Assembly: GCF_006438845.1 (NCBI RefSeq) | Contig: NZ_RCZJ01000002.1 | Coordinates: forward strand, 881,145-945,144 | Direction: 5' to 3' | Origin: Variovorax ginsengisoli | GTDB lineage: Bacteria; Pseudomonadota; Gammaproteobacteria; Burkholderiales; Burkholderiaceae_C | Length of the DNA stretch: 64,000 nucleotides | Made by a program: the position numbers and the translations under genes | Shown here: positions 1 to 10,100 of the stretch, piece after piece | Position numbering within the stretch: the first letter of the stretch is position 1 | How the letters are laid out: each line of letters starts with the position of its first letter | Notes under the pieces: generated by a model | Databases searched by the model: none | What the model was told of the DNA's origin: nothing | The model's input: only the letters and a program-made list of their open reading frames with translations

Positions 1-57
1 GTGCTCGGCGTCGCCGGCTTCCTGATGACGGCCGCGCTCTGGGCGCTGGTGGCCTGA
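1..57 (+). CDS. C-terminal end of an unidentified membrane protein (partial)
   Basis: The first 18 codons of the window are open in frame 1 and end at TGA (55-57). The residues are almost all hydrophobic (VLGVAGFLMTAALWALVA), as expected for the last transmembrane helix of a transporter. It lies 65 bp upstream of ltnD on the same strand, so it may be the permease of the acid-sugar operon, but the fragment is too short to assign a family. Confidence 0.45.
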   Translation: MLGVAGFLMTAALWALVA

Positions 58-122
58 CGGGGTTTTCCCGCGTTGCCCGTCGTGATCCTTCCTTCTTACT
101 CCTTCCAGAGAAACAATCCAGC

Positions 123-1028
123 ATGACCTCCAAAAATGTCGGCGTGATCGGGCTCGGCGCCATGGGCCTGGGCATTGCCAAGACCCTTCGTACCAACGGC
201 TTCAACGTGCATGTGTGCGACGTGCGCCCTGGCGCTGCAGACGCTTTTGCACAGGAAGGCGGCGTGGCGTGCGCGTCGCCCGCCGCACTCGCCGCCGCAT
301 GCCCGGTGCTGGTGTCCGTGGTTGTGAATGCGGCGCAGACCGAGTCGGTGCTGTTCGGCGAGAACGGCGCTGCCGCCGCGATGCCGGCCGGCAGCACCTT
401 CATCATGTGCTCGACGGTCGACCCGAACTGGTCGATCGCGCTCGAAGCGCGCCTGGCCGAAAAGGGCGTGAACTACGTCGATGCCCCGATCTCTGGCGGC
501 GCCGCCAAGGCCGCCTCGGGCCAGATGACCATGATGACCTCGGCCAAGCCTGCGGCCTATGCCGCGGCCGATGCGGTGCTCGACGCAATGGCCGGCAAGG
601 TCTACCGCCTGGGCGACGGCGCGGGCGCCGGCAGCAAGGTGAAGATCATCAACCAGCTCTTGGCCGGCGTGCACATCGCCGCCGCGGCCGAAGCCATGGC
701 GCTGGGCCTGCGCGAAGGCGTGGACGCGGCGGCGCTGTACGAGGTCATCACGAACAGCGCCGGCAACAGCTGGATGTTCGAGAACCGCATGGCGCACGTG
801 CTGGCCGCCGACTACACGCCGCTGTCGGCCGTCGACATCTTCGTGAAGGACCTGGGCCTGGTGCTCGACACCGCACGTGCCACCAAATTCCCGCTGCCGC
901 TCGCCTCGACCGCGCACCAGATGTTCATGCAGGCCTCGACCGCCGGCTTCGCGAAGGAAGACGACAGCGCCGTCATCAAGATCTTCCCGGGCATCGAACT
1001 GCCCAAGAAGAAGGACGGCGCGGCATGA
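123..1028 (+). CDS. ltnD: L-threonate dehydrogenase (beta-hydroxyacid dehydrogenase family)
   Basis: 301 aa. NAD-dependent oxidation of L-threonate at C2 to 2-oxo-tetronate is the known LtnD reaction. The N-terminus carries the Rossmann motif GVIGLGAMGLG (residues about 8-18). The substrate-binding signature DAPISGGAAKAASGQ lies near residue 120, and the catalytic lysine is in GAGSKVKIINQLL near residue 175. It heads a tightly coupled run with otnK, otnC and otnI; its stop overlaps the otnK start (ATGA). That context separates it from generic 3-hydroxyisobutyrate or tartronate-semialdehyde reductases, which share the fold. Confidence 0.88.
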   Translation: MTSKNVGVIGLGAMGLGIAKTLRTNGFNVHVCDVRPGAADAFAQEGGVACASPAALAAACPVLVSVVVNAAQTESVLFGENGAAAAMPAGSTFIMCSTVDPNWSIALEARLAEKGVNYVDAPISGGAAKAASGQMTMMTSAKPAAYAAADAVLDAMAGKVYRLGDGAGAGSKVKIINQLLAGVHIAAAAEAMALGLREGVDAAALYEVITNSAGNSWMFENRMAHVLAADYTPLSAVDIFVKDLGLVLDTARATKFPLPLASTAHQMFMQASTAGFAKEDDSAVIKIFPGIELPKKKDGAA

Positions 1029-2296
1029 GCAAGATGGTGCTCGGCTGCATCGCCGACGACTTCACCGGCGCCACCGACTTGGCCAACAACCTGGTGCGCG
1101 CCGGCATGCGCGTGGTGCAGACCATCGGCGTGCCGAGCGCGCCGCTCGCGGCCGATGTCGATGCAGTCGTGGTCGCACTCAAGTCGCGCACCATCGCGCC
1201 GGCCGATGCCATCGCGCAGTCGCTCGACGCGATGAAATGGCTGCAGGCCCAGGGCGCTCAGCAGATCTACTTCAAGTACTGCTCGACCTTCGACAGCACG
1301 GCCGCCGGCAACATCGGCCCCGTCACCGAAGCGCTGATGGACGCGCTGGGCAGCGACTTCACTATCGCCACCCCCGCCTTCCCCGACAACAAGCGCACCG
1401 TGTTCAAGGGCTACCTGTTCGTCGGCGACGTGCTGCTCAACGAGAGCGGCATGCAGAACCATCCGCTCACGCCGATGACCGACCCGAACCTGGTGCGGGT
1501 GCTGCAGGCGCAGACGAAACGCGAGGTCGGGCTGATCGATCACACGGTGGTGGCGCGTGGCGCCGACGCGGTGCGCGAGCGCATCGCCGAACTGCGCAAC
1601 GACGGCGTGGGCGTGGCGGTGGTCGACGCAGTGTCGAACGACGACCTGCTGCGCCTCGGCCCGGCGCTGGCGGCGATGCCGCTGGTCACGGCCGGCTCGG
1701 GTGTGGCGATCGGGCTGCCGGCCAACTTCGGCATCGAACCCTCGTCGCAAGCCAGTGCGCTGCCGCCGGCCAAAGGCCTGCAGGCCGTGGTGTCGGGCAG
1801 TTGCTCGATCGCGACCAACCGCCAGGTGATGAACTTCATCCAGACCGGTCGCCCGGCCATGGCGATCGACCCGTTGCGCATCGCGTCGGGCGTGGACGTC
1901 ACGGCCGAAGTGCTCGCCTGGGCCGCGCCGTTGCTTGCGGACGGCCCGGTGCTCGTCTACTCCACGGCAGAGACCAGCGCCGTGAAGTCGGTGCAGGGCC
2001 GACTCGGCGTCGAAGAGGCTGGTGCGATGGTGGAGCGCACCATCGCCGCCATTGCGCGCGGCCTGGTCGCGCTGGGCGTGCGTCAGTTGGTCGTGGCCGG
2101 CGGCGAGACTTCGGGCGCCTGCGTGCAGGCGCTGGGCGTCACGCAGATGCAGATCGGCCCGCAGATCGACCCTGGCGTGCCGTGGTGCCACGCGCTGGCC
2201 GCGGCGGCTGATGGAGCGGGCGTGCACCTCACACTGAAGTCCGGCAACTTCGGGGCGGACGACTTTTTCACCAAAGCCTTCAAGGTCCTCGCATGA
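1025..2296 (+). CDS. otnK: 3-oxo-tetronate kinase (four-carbon acid sugar kinase, DUF1537 family)
   Basis: 423 aa from the ATG at 1025, which overlaps the ltnD stop by 4 nt; a much longer upstream reading frame is only a shadow of ltnD. The start [22 protein letters not shown] has the IADDFTGA substrate-binding motif typical of the family, and the glycine-rich [10 protein letters not shown] near the C-terminus is the ATP-binding end. Phosphorylates 3-oxo-tetronate to the 4-phosphate, between the isomerase OtnI and the decarboxylase OtnC. Start and length (usual 410-430 aa) agree. Confidence 0.9.
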   Translation: MSKMVLGCIADDFTGATDLANNLVRAGMRVVQTIGVPSAPLAADVDAVVVALKSRTIAPADAIAQSLDAMKWLQAQGAQQIYFKYCSTFDSTAAGNIGPVTEALMDALGSDFTIATPAFPDNKRTVFKGYLFVGDVLLNESGMQNHPLTPMTDPNLVRVLQAQTKREVGLIDHTVVARGADAVRERIAELRNDGVGVAVVDAVSNDDLLRLGPALAAMPLVTAGSGVAIGLPANFGIEPSSQASALPPAKGLQAVVSGSCSIATNRQVMNFIQTGRPAMAIDPLRIASGVDVTAEVLAWAAPLLADGPVLVYSTAETSAVKSVQGRLGVEEAGAMVERTIAAIARGLVALGVRQLVVAGGETSGACVQALGVTQMQIGPQIDPGVPWCHALAAAADGAGVHLTLKSGNFGADDFFTKAFKVLA

Positions 2297-2955
2297 CCGA
2301 GACCCAGGCGCGCGAGGAGATCTGCCGCGTCGGCCGCAGCCTGTTCGAGCGTGGCTACGTGCATGCCACCGCCGGCAACATCAGCGTGCGGCTCGACGAT
2401 GGGTTTCTCATCACCCCGACGGACGCCTGCCTGGGCTTTCTCGACCCGGCACGGCTGGCGCGCCTCGACGCCCAGGGCATGCAGACCAGTGGCGACCGCG
2501 CGAGCAAGACGATCGCACTGCACACGCGCATTTACACCGCGGCGCGGCGCTTCGATGCGGGAACGGCCTGCGTCATCCACACGCACAGCACGCACTGCGT
2601 CGGGCTCACGCTTCAGCCGCACGGCGCCGAACTGCTGGACGCACTGACGCCCTACTTCGTGATGAAGGTGGGACGCGTACCGGTGATCCCGTATCACCGC
2701 CCCGGCGCGCCGGAAGCGGCGGAAGCCGTCGCCGCCGCCATCACGACGTATGGCCAACGCGGCACGCAGATCCGCGCCGTGATGCTCTCGCGCCTTGGCC
2801 CGAACGTTTGGCACGACACACCCGCCGCGGCGATGGCCGTGCTGGAGGAGCTGGAAGAAACCGCGCGCCTGCGCCTGCTGTCGGCCAGTGCGCCGGCGCC
2901 GCTGCAGTCCGAATCCATCGACGAACTCCGCCGCACCTTCGGTGCGCGCTGGTAA
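2293..2955 (+). CDS. otnC: 3-oxo-tetronate 4-phosphate decarboxylase (class II aldolase family)
   Basis: 220 aa, ATGA overlap with otnK. It has the class II aldolase/adducin core: [11 protein letters not shown] near residue 25 (phosphate and substrate loop), and the zinc-binding HTHSTHC near residue 97. The family member in this operon decarboxylates 3-oxo-tetronate 4-phosphate to dihydroxyacetone phosphate, which enters glycolysis. Translation is probably coupled to otnK. Confidence 0.88.
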   Translation: MTETQAREEICRVGRSLFERGYVHATAGNISVRLDDGFLITPTDACLGFLDPARLARLDAQGMQTSGDRASKTIALHTRIYTAARRFDAGTACVIHTHSTHCVGLTLQPHGAELLDALTPYFVMKVGRVPVIPYHRPGAPEAAEAVAAAITTYGQRGTQIRAVMLSRLGPNVWHDTPAAAMAVLEELEETARLRLLSASAPAPLQSESIDELRRTFGARW

Positions 2956-2975
2956 CCCTGAACCCCGAGACCACC

Positions 2976-3797
2976 ATGCCCCGTTTCGCCGCCAACCTCT
3001 CGATGCTCTACCCCGAGCTGGACTTCCTCGATCGCTTCGATGCCGCCGCCAAGGATGGCTTTGCGGGCGTCGAATACCTGTTTCCCTATGCCTTCCCCGC
3101 CACCGAGATCGCAGCGCGCCTGAAGGCCAATGGCTTGAAGCAGGTGCTCTTCAACGCCCCACCCGGCAACTGGGACGGCGGCGAACGCGGGCTGGCCTGC
3201 CTGCCGGGGCGCGAGGGCGAGTTCCGAGACGGCATCGCCAAGGCACTCGACTACGCCGCTGCGCTCGACTGCCCGCGTGTCCACGTGATGGCCGGCCTGC
3301 TGCCCGCCAGCCTGGCGCGCGAAACGGGCAAGGCGACCTACGTCGAGAACCTCCGCTGGGCCGCGGGCGAAGCGGCGAAGGCCGGGCGCGACCTGCTGAT
3401 CGAACCCATCAACACGCGCGACATTCCCGGCTTCTTCCTCAATCGGCAGGACGAGGCGCACGCCATTGTCGAAGCCATTGGCGCATCCAACCTCAAGGTG
3501 CAGTTCGACCTGTACCACTGCCAGATCGTCGAGGGCGATGTCGCGATGAAGATCCGCAAGTACCTGCCGACCGGGCGTGTCGGCCACATCCAGATCGCCG
3601 GCGTGCCCGAGCGGCACGAGCCGGACATCGGCGAGCTGAACCATCCATACCTGTTCAAGGTGATCGACGAGGTGTCGGCGCAGTGCGGCTGGGATGGCTG
3701 GGTCGGCGGCGAGTACCGCCCGGCGCGCGGCGCGGTTCCCAACGGCACGTCGGACGGACTGGCCTGGCTGCGCGCCGCGAAAGCGCTCAGCGCCTGA
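2976..3797 (+). CDS. otnI: 2-oxo-tetronate isomerase (hydroxypyruvate isomerase-like TIM barrel)
   Basis: 273 aa from the ATG at 2976, 20 bp after otnC; the longer open frame upstream runs inside otnC. The start [20 protein letters not shown] is characteristic of hydroxypyruvate isomerase/OtnI proteins. Metal-ligand motifs of the AP-endonuclease-2 barrel are seen: [21 protein letters not shown], and GGEYRP near the end. It interconverts 2-oxo- and 3-oxo-tetronate and so links LtnD to OtnK. Its last 11 nt overlap the convergent MFS gene. Confidence 0.87.
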   Translation: MPRFAANLSMLYPELDFLDRFDAAAKDGFAGVEYLFPYAFPATEIAARLKANGLKQVLFNAPPGNWDGGERGLACLPGREGEFRDGIAKALDYAAALDCPRVHVMAGLLPASLARETGKATYVENLRWAAGEAAKAGRDLLIEPINTRDIPGFFLNRQDEAHAIVEAIGASNLKVQFDLYHCQIVEGDVAMKIRKYLPTGRVGHIQIAGVPERHEPDIGELNHPYLFKVIDEVSAQCGWDGWVGGEYRPARGAVPNGTSDGLAWLRAAKALSA

Positions 3798-5430
3798 CGA
3801 CGTAGCGCGTCACCAGCGGCGGCCCGTCGCCCAGGTGAAAAGCCAGCCGGCGCTCGCGCAGCGCCAGGTCGGCCGCCGTCGCGCGGTGAAAGCGGCGGAG
3901 GTGGCCGGTCCACGACTCGTCGATGATCTGCTCGATGTAGCGGCCCGGCTCCGAGATGTCGTGCAGCAGTTCCCAGCCGATCGCACCTTCGCTCAGCCGC
4001 GTGCGGCGCGTCTGTTGCATCACGTCGCAGAACGCGTCGGCACGCGAAGGGTCGATCAGGTATTCGACGTTGATGACCAGCCGCCCTTCGCCCGGTGGCG
4101 CATGCGGCGGTGCGTCGGCCCAGCCCGGCGCGGCAGGACTCACATCGTCGTCGACACCGCCGTCGAGCACGTAGCGCAGCGCGGCGCCCATCATCAGCGT
4201 GCCGGTGACGGCGGCGATCAACAGGCTGGCCTGGATCGAGCTGACGGTGGCGATGTGTCCCCACAACGCCGCGCCGAAAGCACTCGCGCCCATGATCGAC
4301 ATCTGGAACATCGACATGCCGCGCGCGCGCACCCAGTCGGGCAGCGCCAGCTGTGCCGACACCGACAGCGAATTCGCCACCGTGATCCACGCCGCACCGC
4401 CGAAGAACATCGCCGGCACCGCCACCCAGGTGTTGGGCGCGACAGCCATCACCGCCGTCGCCGCCGACTGCACCAGCGCCCCGCGCAGCACCAGCTGGTC
4501 GCGCACGTAGGCCTGGCGCAGCCGCGGCATCACCAGCACGGCACCGATGGCACCCGAGCCCATCGCGGCCAGCAGCAACGTGAAGGTGCCAGCCCCGCCG
4601 CCCTCGAGCCCGCGTGCGAGCAGCGGCAGCAGCGCGAGCAGCGCGGTCGAATGCAGAAAGAAGATCGAGATGCGCACGAGCACCGCGCGCATGCGCAGCG
4701 ACTGGCGCACGAACTGCACGCCCACGCGCATCGCGCTCACCAGCTTCTCGCGGCCGAGCGGGTTGGGCGTATGTGCGCGCCGCCAGCGCAGCACGATGAA
4801 GCCCGAAGCCACCGACATCACGGCGTTGAGCACGAAGACCCACAGGCTGCCGGCGCTGGCGATGAGCGCGCCGGCCACCAGCGGTCCGATGATGCGCGAG
4901 GCGTTCATCGCAATGCCGTTGAGACCCAGCGCCGCCGGCAGCTGCGGCCGCGGCACCAGCTCAGGCACGATGGCGGAGAACACGGGCCAGCGCAGCGCCA
5001 GGCCGATGCCATTGAAAAAGGTGAGGATCAAGAGCAGCGGCGCCGTCATCAGATCCATCGCCACCGCCGCGCACAGCACGATCGCCACGCCGGCCAACCA
5101 GAACTGCGTGGCCATCAACCAGCGTCGGCGGTCGAGGATGTCGGCGAGCGCGCCGCTGGGGAGACCGAGGAGAAAGACGGGGAGCGTCGACGCCGACTGC
5201 ACCAACGCAACCCACAGCGGCGTGCTGGTCAGCGTGGTCATCATCCACGCTGCTGCCACGTCGTTCATCCACATGCAGATGTTCGCGAGCAGCCAGGTGC
5301 TCCACAGCATGCGGAAGACGGGGAGCTTCAGCGGAGCGAAGGGGCCGATGCGGGCCGGCGCGACGCGCATCGGCGGGATGGGAGAGTCGTCAGGGGAGAT
5401 GGGGGGCATCGCCGTGTATTGTCCGTCCAT
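3787..5430 (-). CDS. MFS transporter of the EntS/DHA3 (MFS_3) type with a C-terminal soluble domain
   Basis: About 547 aa from the ATG at 5430 ([10 protein letters not shown]); the ATG at 5409 is an alternative. Roughly residues 45-430 are 10-12 hydrophobic helices with the MFS loop [15 protein letters not shown] (about residues 100-115). After the last helix come about 100 soluble residues ([16 protein letters not shown] onward) that look like a ferredoxin-like antibiotic-biosynthesis-monooxygenase fold. MFS_3 proteins of this length are drug or siderophore exporters; the substrate is unknown. It is convergent to otnI with an 11-nt stop overlap, so it is not part of that operon. Confidence 0.8.
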   Translation of the reverse strand: MDGQYTAMPPISPDDSPIPPMRVAPARIGPFAPLKLPVFRMLWSTWLLANICMWMNDVAAAWMMTTLTSTPLWVALVQSASTLPVFLLGLPSGALADILDRRRWLMATQFWLAGVAIVLCAAVAMDLMTAPLLLILTFFNGIGLALRWPVFSAIVPELVPRPQLPAALGLNGIAMNASRIIGPLVAGALIASAGSLWVFVLNAVMSVASGFIVLRWRRAHTPNPLGREKLVSAMRVGVQFVRQSLRMRAVLVRISIFFLHSTALLALLPLLARGLEGGGAGTFTLLLAAMGSGAIGAVLVMPRLRQAYVRDQLVLRGALVQSAATAVMAVAPNTWVAVPAMFFGGAAWITVANSLSVSAQLALPDWVRARGMSMFQMSIMGASAFGAALWGHIATVSSIQASLLIAAVTGTLMMGAALRYVLDGGVDDDVSPAAPGWADAPPHAPPGEGRLVINVEYLIDPSRADAFCDVMQQTRRTRLSEGAIGWELLHDISEPGRYIEQIIDESWTGHLRRFHRATAADLALRERRLAFHLGDGPPLVTRYVVRR

Positions 5431-5482
5431 CGTTTGGGCGCACGCGACGCGGCGCCCGAACGAACGTCGACGCCGGCCCGGC

Positions 5483-6250
5483 TTACTTCCCGCTGTCGAG
5501 CCGCTTTTGCATGGCCGCTGCACGCTCGGTCGACGGCGGGTGCGAGCTCAGCAGCGAGCTGCCCGACGACGCGCCGCCGCTCAGGCTGGCCAGCTTCTGG
5601 AAGCCGGTCACCAGGCCCTTGCGCTCGAGCTTGCGTTCGCCGAGCAGGTCGAACGAATAGCCGTCGGCCGCGCTCTCCTGAGATTGGGAGAACTGCGCGT
5701 TGACGAACTTCTCCGCCAGATCGCCCGCCTGGGATTGCGAAAGCTGCCCTGCGACGCCGCCGACCGCGCTGGCCAGGCCGCGCGCTGCCGAGGCGGCGTA
5801 AGCGGTCTGCATGCGGGCCTTCGAGTGGCCCAGCGCGACGTGGCCGATTTCGTGGCCGATCACGCCGCGAAGTTCGTCGTCGTTCATCAGGTCCATCAGG
5901 CCGCTGTAGACGCGGATGCAGCCGTTGGCCATGGCCCAGGCGTTCACGTCTTTTGTCACGTAGACCTTGTAGTTGGCCGGCCGGTTGTTGATCGTCGTCG
6001 GCATCGACTTGATCACCTGATTCAGGCGCACCGTGTACTTGCTGTTGGCAGGCGCGACCTGGTTCTTCTGGTCCATCGCTGCACAGGACTGGTCGGACAT
6101 CGTGGCGATGTCGCCGTCGCTTAGGGACATCGCCTTCATGGCGGTGCCGCCCACATCGGACAGCTTGCTGACGTCCATGGTCTTCATGGTTTCGCAGCCG
6201 ACAAGCGCGAGGGAGAGGGCGATGGCCGCGAGCGGAAAGGTCTTAGGCAT
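5483..6250 (-). CDS. M48-family metalloprotease, lipoprotein (LoiP/YggG-like)
   Basis: 255 aa from the ATG at 6250. The start MPKTFPLAAIALSLALVGCE is a lipoprotein signal with the lipobox LVGC, so the mature protein is lipid-anchored, probably in the outer membrane. The zinc motif VIGHEIGHVALGH (HExxH) is present, followed by a second acidic ligand region SQESAADGYSFDLL. Size and organisation match the LoiP/YggG group, which degrades misfolded outer-membrane proteins. The longer frame to 6490 lacks a signal peptide and is rejected. Confidence 0.85.
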   Translation of the reverse strand: MPKTFPLAAIALSLALVGCETMKTMDVSKLSDVGGTAMKAMSLSDGDIATMSDQSCAAMDQKNQVAPANSKYTVRLNQVIKSMPTTINNRPANYKVYVTKDVNAWAMANGCIRVYSGLMDLMNDDELRGVIGHEIGHVALGHSKARMQTAYAASAARGLASAVGGVAGQLSQSQAGDLAEKFVNAQFSQSQESAADGYSFDLLGERKLERKGLVTGFQKLASLSGGASSGSSLLSSHPPSTERAAAMQKRLDSGK

Positions 6251-6458
6251 GGGTGATATCTCGACAGGCGAGTTGGGTAGAGGTTGAAAGGAGGAACCGG
6301 ACGAAATAGGCAGGACAGCAGTGGGGCTGCAACTTTCCGATGATCCGTGACGCAGAGAGATGTATCCGAATGTTCGACGCCTACAGGTCGGCATGCGTAG
6401 CGGCGCCGTGTAGTCGAACGCCTTGCAGGCCTTCATCGAAGCACGCGCGGCCGGTCTG

Positions 6459-6935
6459 TCATTTCTTGAGGTGCCCCAGCGGCAGCGCATGGCTTGCCTT
6501 GACCTCGCCCAGCGAGAAGCTGGTGTGCAGGTCCTTCACGTTGGGCAGGTGCATCAGGCTGTTGAGGGCGAATCGCGAAAAGGCGTCGAGGTCTTCGGCG
6601 ACCACCTGGAGCTCGAACATGCCGGTGCCGCTGATGTAGTGGCAGGCGATGACTTCGGGCAGCTTGCGGATCGCCTCCTCGATCTTCTTCGTGATCTCGC
6701 TGTTGGCACGCTCGGTGTCGAGGCGCACGAAGGCGAGCACGCCCAGGCCGATCTTGCGGCGGTCGATCTCGGCGTAGTAGCCCTTGATGAAGCCGGACTC
6801 TTCCAGCGCTCGCACGCGGCGCCAGCAGGGTGCGGCCGACAGCCCCACGCGCTGGGCCAGTTCGGCGTTGGTCAGGCGGCCATTCGTCTGGAGTTCTTTC
6901 AGGATGGCGAGGTCGAACTTATCAAGGCTTTCCAT
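6459..6935 (-). CDS. Lrp/AsnC-family transcriptional regulator
   Basis: 158 aa: an N-terminal winged helix-turn-helix (KFDLAILKELQTNGRLTNAE, then RVGLSAAPCWRRV) and a C-terminal RAM/AsnC ligand-binding domain (VIACHYISGTGMFELQV). It is transcribed divergently from the indolepyruvate oxidoreductase gene across 177 bp. This is the usual arrangement for an Lrp protein that controls an adjacent amino-acid catabolic gene, so aromatic amino-acid-responsive control of that gene is a reasonable inference. No operator could be defined by eye. Confidence 0.88.
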   Translation of the reverse strand: MESLDKFDLAILKELQTNGRLTNAELAQRVGLSAAPCWRRVRALEESGFIKGYYAEIDRRKIGLGVLAFVRLDTERANSEITKKIEEAIRKLPEVIACHYISGTGMFELQVVAEDLDAFSRFALNSLMHLPNVKDLHTSFSLGEVKASHALPLGHLKK

Positions 6936-7112
6936 GAAGTGCGATTCTAAGAAAGGATCTTCCAGAAACTAGGGTTTCCCGGCCCGGATCTGAAAGCACC
7001 TGTCGCCAACGCAGACATACACTTTCCGGAGATCATGGGTGCAGCCCAGCAACGGGCGCTCGCATGCCGCCCAGCCACGCCCACAAGGCCACGCCAACCG
7101 GAGACACAGACG

Positions 7113-10100
7113 ATGAACGCCCCCCTGCCCGAGCACATTCGCAAGGCCCTCGAAACGGTCACGCTCGACGACAAATACTCCCTCGACTACGGTCGCGCCT
7201 TCATGTCGGGCGTCCAGGCCCTGGTCAAGCTGCCGATGCTGCAGCGCCTTCGCGACCAGCAGAACGGCAAGAACACGGCCGGCTTCATCAGCGGCTACCG
7301 CGGCTCGCCGCTCGGCGGCTACGACCAGGCGCTGTGGAAGGCGAGCAAGTACCTCAAGGCACAGAACATCGTGTTCCAGCCGGGCGTGAACGAAGAGCTC
7401 GCAGCCACCGCGCTATGGGGCACGCAGCAACTGGGCTTCTCGCCGCAAGGCACCAACAAGTTCGATGGCGTGTTCGGCATCTGGTACGGCAAGGGTCCGG
7501 GCGTGGACCGCTGCTCCGACGTCTTCAAGCACGCCAACATGGCCGGCACGACCGAATTCGGCGGCGTGATCGCGGTGGCGGGCGACGACCACATTTCCAA
7601 GAGTTCGACGGCGGCGCACCAGAGCGATCACATCTTCAAGGCCTGCGGCACGCCGGTGTTCTTCCCGACGAACGTGCAGGAGATCCTCGACCTCGGCATT
7701 CATGCCTTCGCGATGAGCCGCTTTTCGGGCGTGTGGTCGGGCATGAAGACGATCCAGGAGATCGTCGAGTCCAGCGCCACCGCGATGATCGACCCCGAGC
7801 GCGTCGACATCGTCATCCCCACCGATTTCGAGATGCCGCCCGGCGGCCTGCACATCCGCTGGCCCGACCATGCGCTGGAGCAGGAAGCACGGCTGATGCA
7901 CTACAAGTGGTACGCGGCGCTCGCGTACATCCGCGCCAACAAGCTCAACCACAACGTCATCGAAGGCCCGCACGATCGCTTCGGCATCATGGCCAGCGGC
8001 AAGGCCTTCAACGACACGCGCCAGGCGCTGATCGACCTGGGCCTGGACGACGCGGCCTGCCGGCAGATCGGCATCCGTCTGCACAAGGTCGGCGTGGTGT
8101 GGCCGCTCGAGGCGCAGCTCACGCGCGACTTCGCCACCGGCCTGCAGGAGATCCTGGTGGTCGAAGAGAAGCGCCAGGTCATCGAGTACCAGCTCAAGGA
8201 AGAGCTCTACAACTGGCGCTCCGACGTGCGGCCCAACGTGGTCGGCAAGTTCGACGAAGGCCTGGGCGCGAGCGACGACGGCTACTCGGGCGGCGAATGG
8301 TCGATGCCCAATCCGACCGCGCACACGCTGCTGCGCGCCAACGCCGACCTGAATCCGGCGCTCATCGCCAAGGCCATCGCGCGGCGCCTGAAGGCGACGG
8401 GCCTGCTCGACGCCATCGGTGCCGACATGCGCGCGCGCATCGATGCGCAACTCGCCATCCTCGAAGCGAAAGAGCGCTCGATGGACGTGATCAAGCTCGA
8501 AGGCGTGCAGGGCGCCGACCGCCAGCCCTGGTTCTGCTCGGGCTGCCCGCACAACACCAGCACCGTGGTGCCCGAAGGCTCGCGCGCGATGGGCGGCATC
8601 GGCTGCCACTTCATGGCGACCTGGATGGACCGCAGCACGATCGGCTTCACGCAGATGGGCGGCGAGGGCGTGCCATGGGTGGGGCAGCAGCCCTTCACGA
8701 CCGACCAGCACATCTTCGCGAATCTGGGCGACGGCACCTACTTCCACAGCGGCCTGCTCGCCATTCGCCAGAGCATTGCGGCGGGCGTGAACATCACCTA
8801 CAAGATTCTCTACAACGACGCGGTCGCCATGACCGGCGGCCAGCAAGTGGGCGAACGGCCCGAAGGCCATTCGGTGCTGCAGATCGCGCAGAGCCTGCAG
8901 GCCGAAGGCGCCGTGAAGGTGGTGATCGTCACCGACGAGCCGGAGAAGTACGAGGGCGTGAAGGTGGCGGGCGATCCCGAGGTGAAGCACCGCGACCTGC
9001 TCGACGACATCCAGCGCGAGTTCCGGGAGATCAAGGGCACCACGGCCATCATCTACGACCAGACCTGCGCCACCGAGAAACGCCGCCGCCGCAAGCGGGG
9101 CACGGCCGTCGACCCGGCCAAGCGCGTCGTCATCAACGAGCTGGTGTGCGAAGGCTGCGGCGACTGCAGCGTGCAGAGCAACTGCTTGAGCGTGGAACCG
9201 CTGGAGACAGAGTTCGGCCGCAAGCGCACTATCAACCAGAGCACCTGCAACAAGGACATGAGCTGCCTGAAGGGCTTCTGCCCGAGCTTCGTCACGGTCG
9301 AGGGCGGCGCGCTCAAGAAGAAGTCGAAGGCCAAGGCCAATTCGCCTTTCGAGATGGGCGCGATGCCCGAGCCGGCCGTGCCGCAGCTGGCGCGCGACCA
9401 GGTCTGGGGCATCGTGGTCGCCGGTGTCGGCGGCACGGGCGTGATCACGATCGGCCAGCTGCTCGGCATGGCCGCGCACATCGAAGGCAAGGGCATCGTC
9501 ACGCAGGATGCGGCGGGCCTCGCGCAGAAGGGCGGCGCGACGTGGAGCCATGCGCTGATCGGCGACACGCAAGAGGCCATCCGTACCACGCGCGTGGGCA
9601 CGGCGGCGGCCGACCTGATCCTCGCGGCCGACCCGCTGGTGGCGGTGAACGCCGAGACGCTGGCCCGCATGCGCGAAGGGCGCACGCACGTGGCGCTCAA
9701 CAGCCACAGCACGCCAACGGCCGCCTTCGTGCGCAACGCCAACTGGCAGAACCCGCAGGACGATTGCGCCAACCAGATCGCGCGGATCGTCGGTGTCGAC
9801 GGCCTCGGCAGCTTCGATGCCGATGCGGCCTCCGTCTCACTAATGGGCGACAGCCTGTACGCCAACCCGATGCTGCTCGGCTATGCCTGGCAGAAGGGCT
9901 GGGTGCCGTTGGATTACGCGTCGCTGATGCGTGCGATCGAACTCAACAACGTCGCCATTGAGAACAACAAGACGGCCTTCGAATGGGGCCGCCGCGCGGC
10001 GCACGACCTTGGGTCGGTACAGAAGCTGGTGTCGCCCGGCCAGGTGATCGAGTTCAAGAAGCGCGAGACGGTCGACGCGCTCGTCGCGCGCCGTGTCGAA

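Noticed and set aside
812..2227. Long antisense open frames over the otn genes, and similar ones over the oxidoreductase (7413-9707), sucC and topB (59874-62258)
   Set aside because: They mirror the codon periodicity of the real high-GC genes, are rich in Arg/Ala/His and show no domain or ribosome site.
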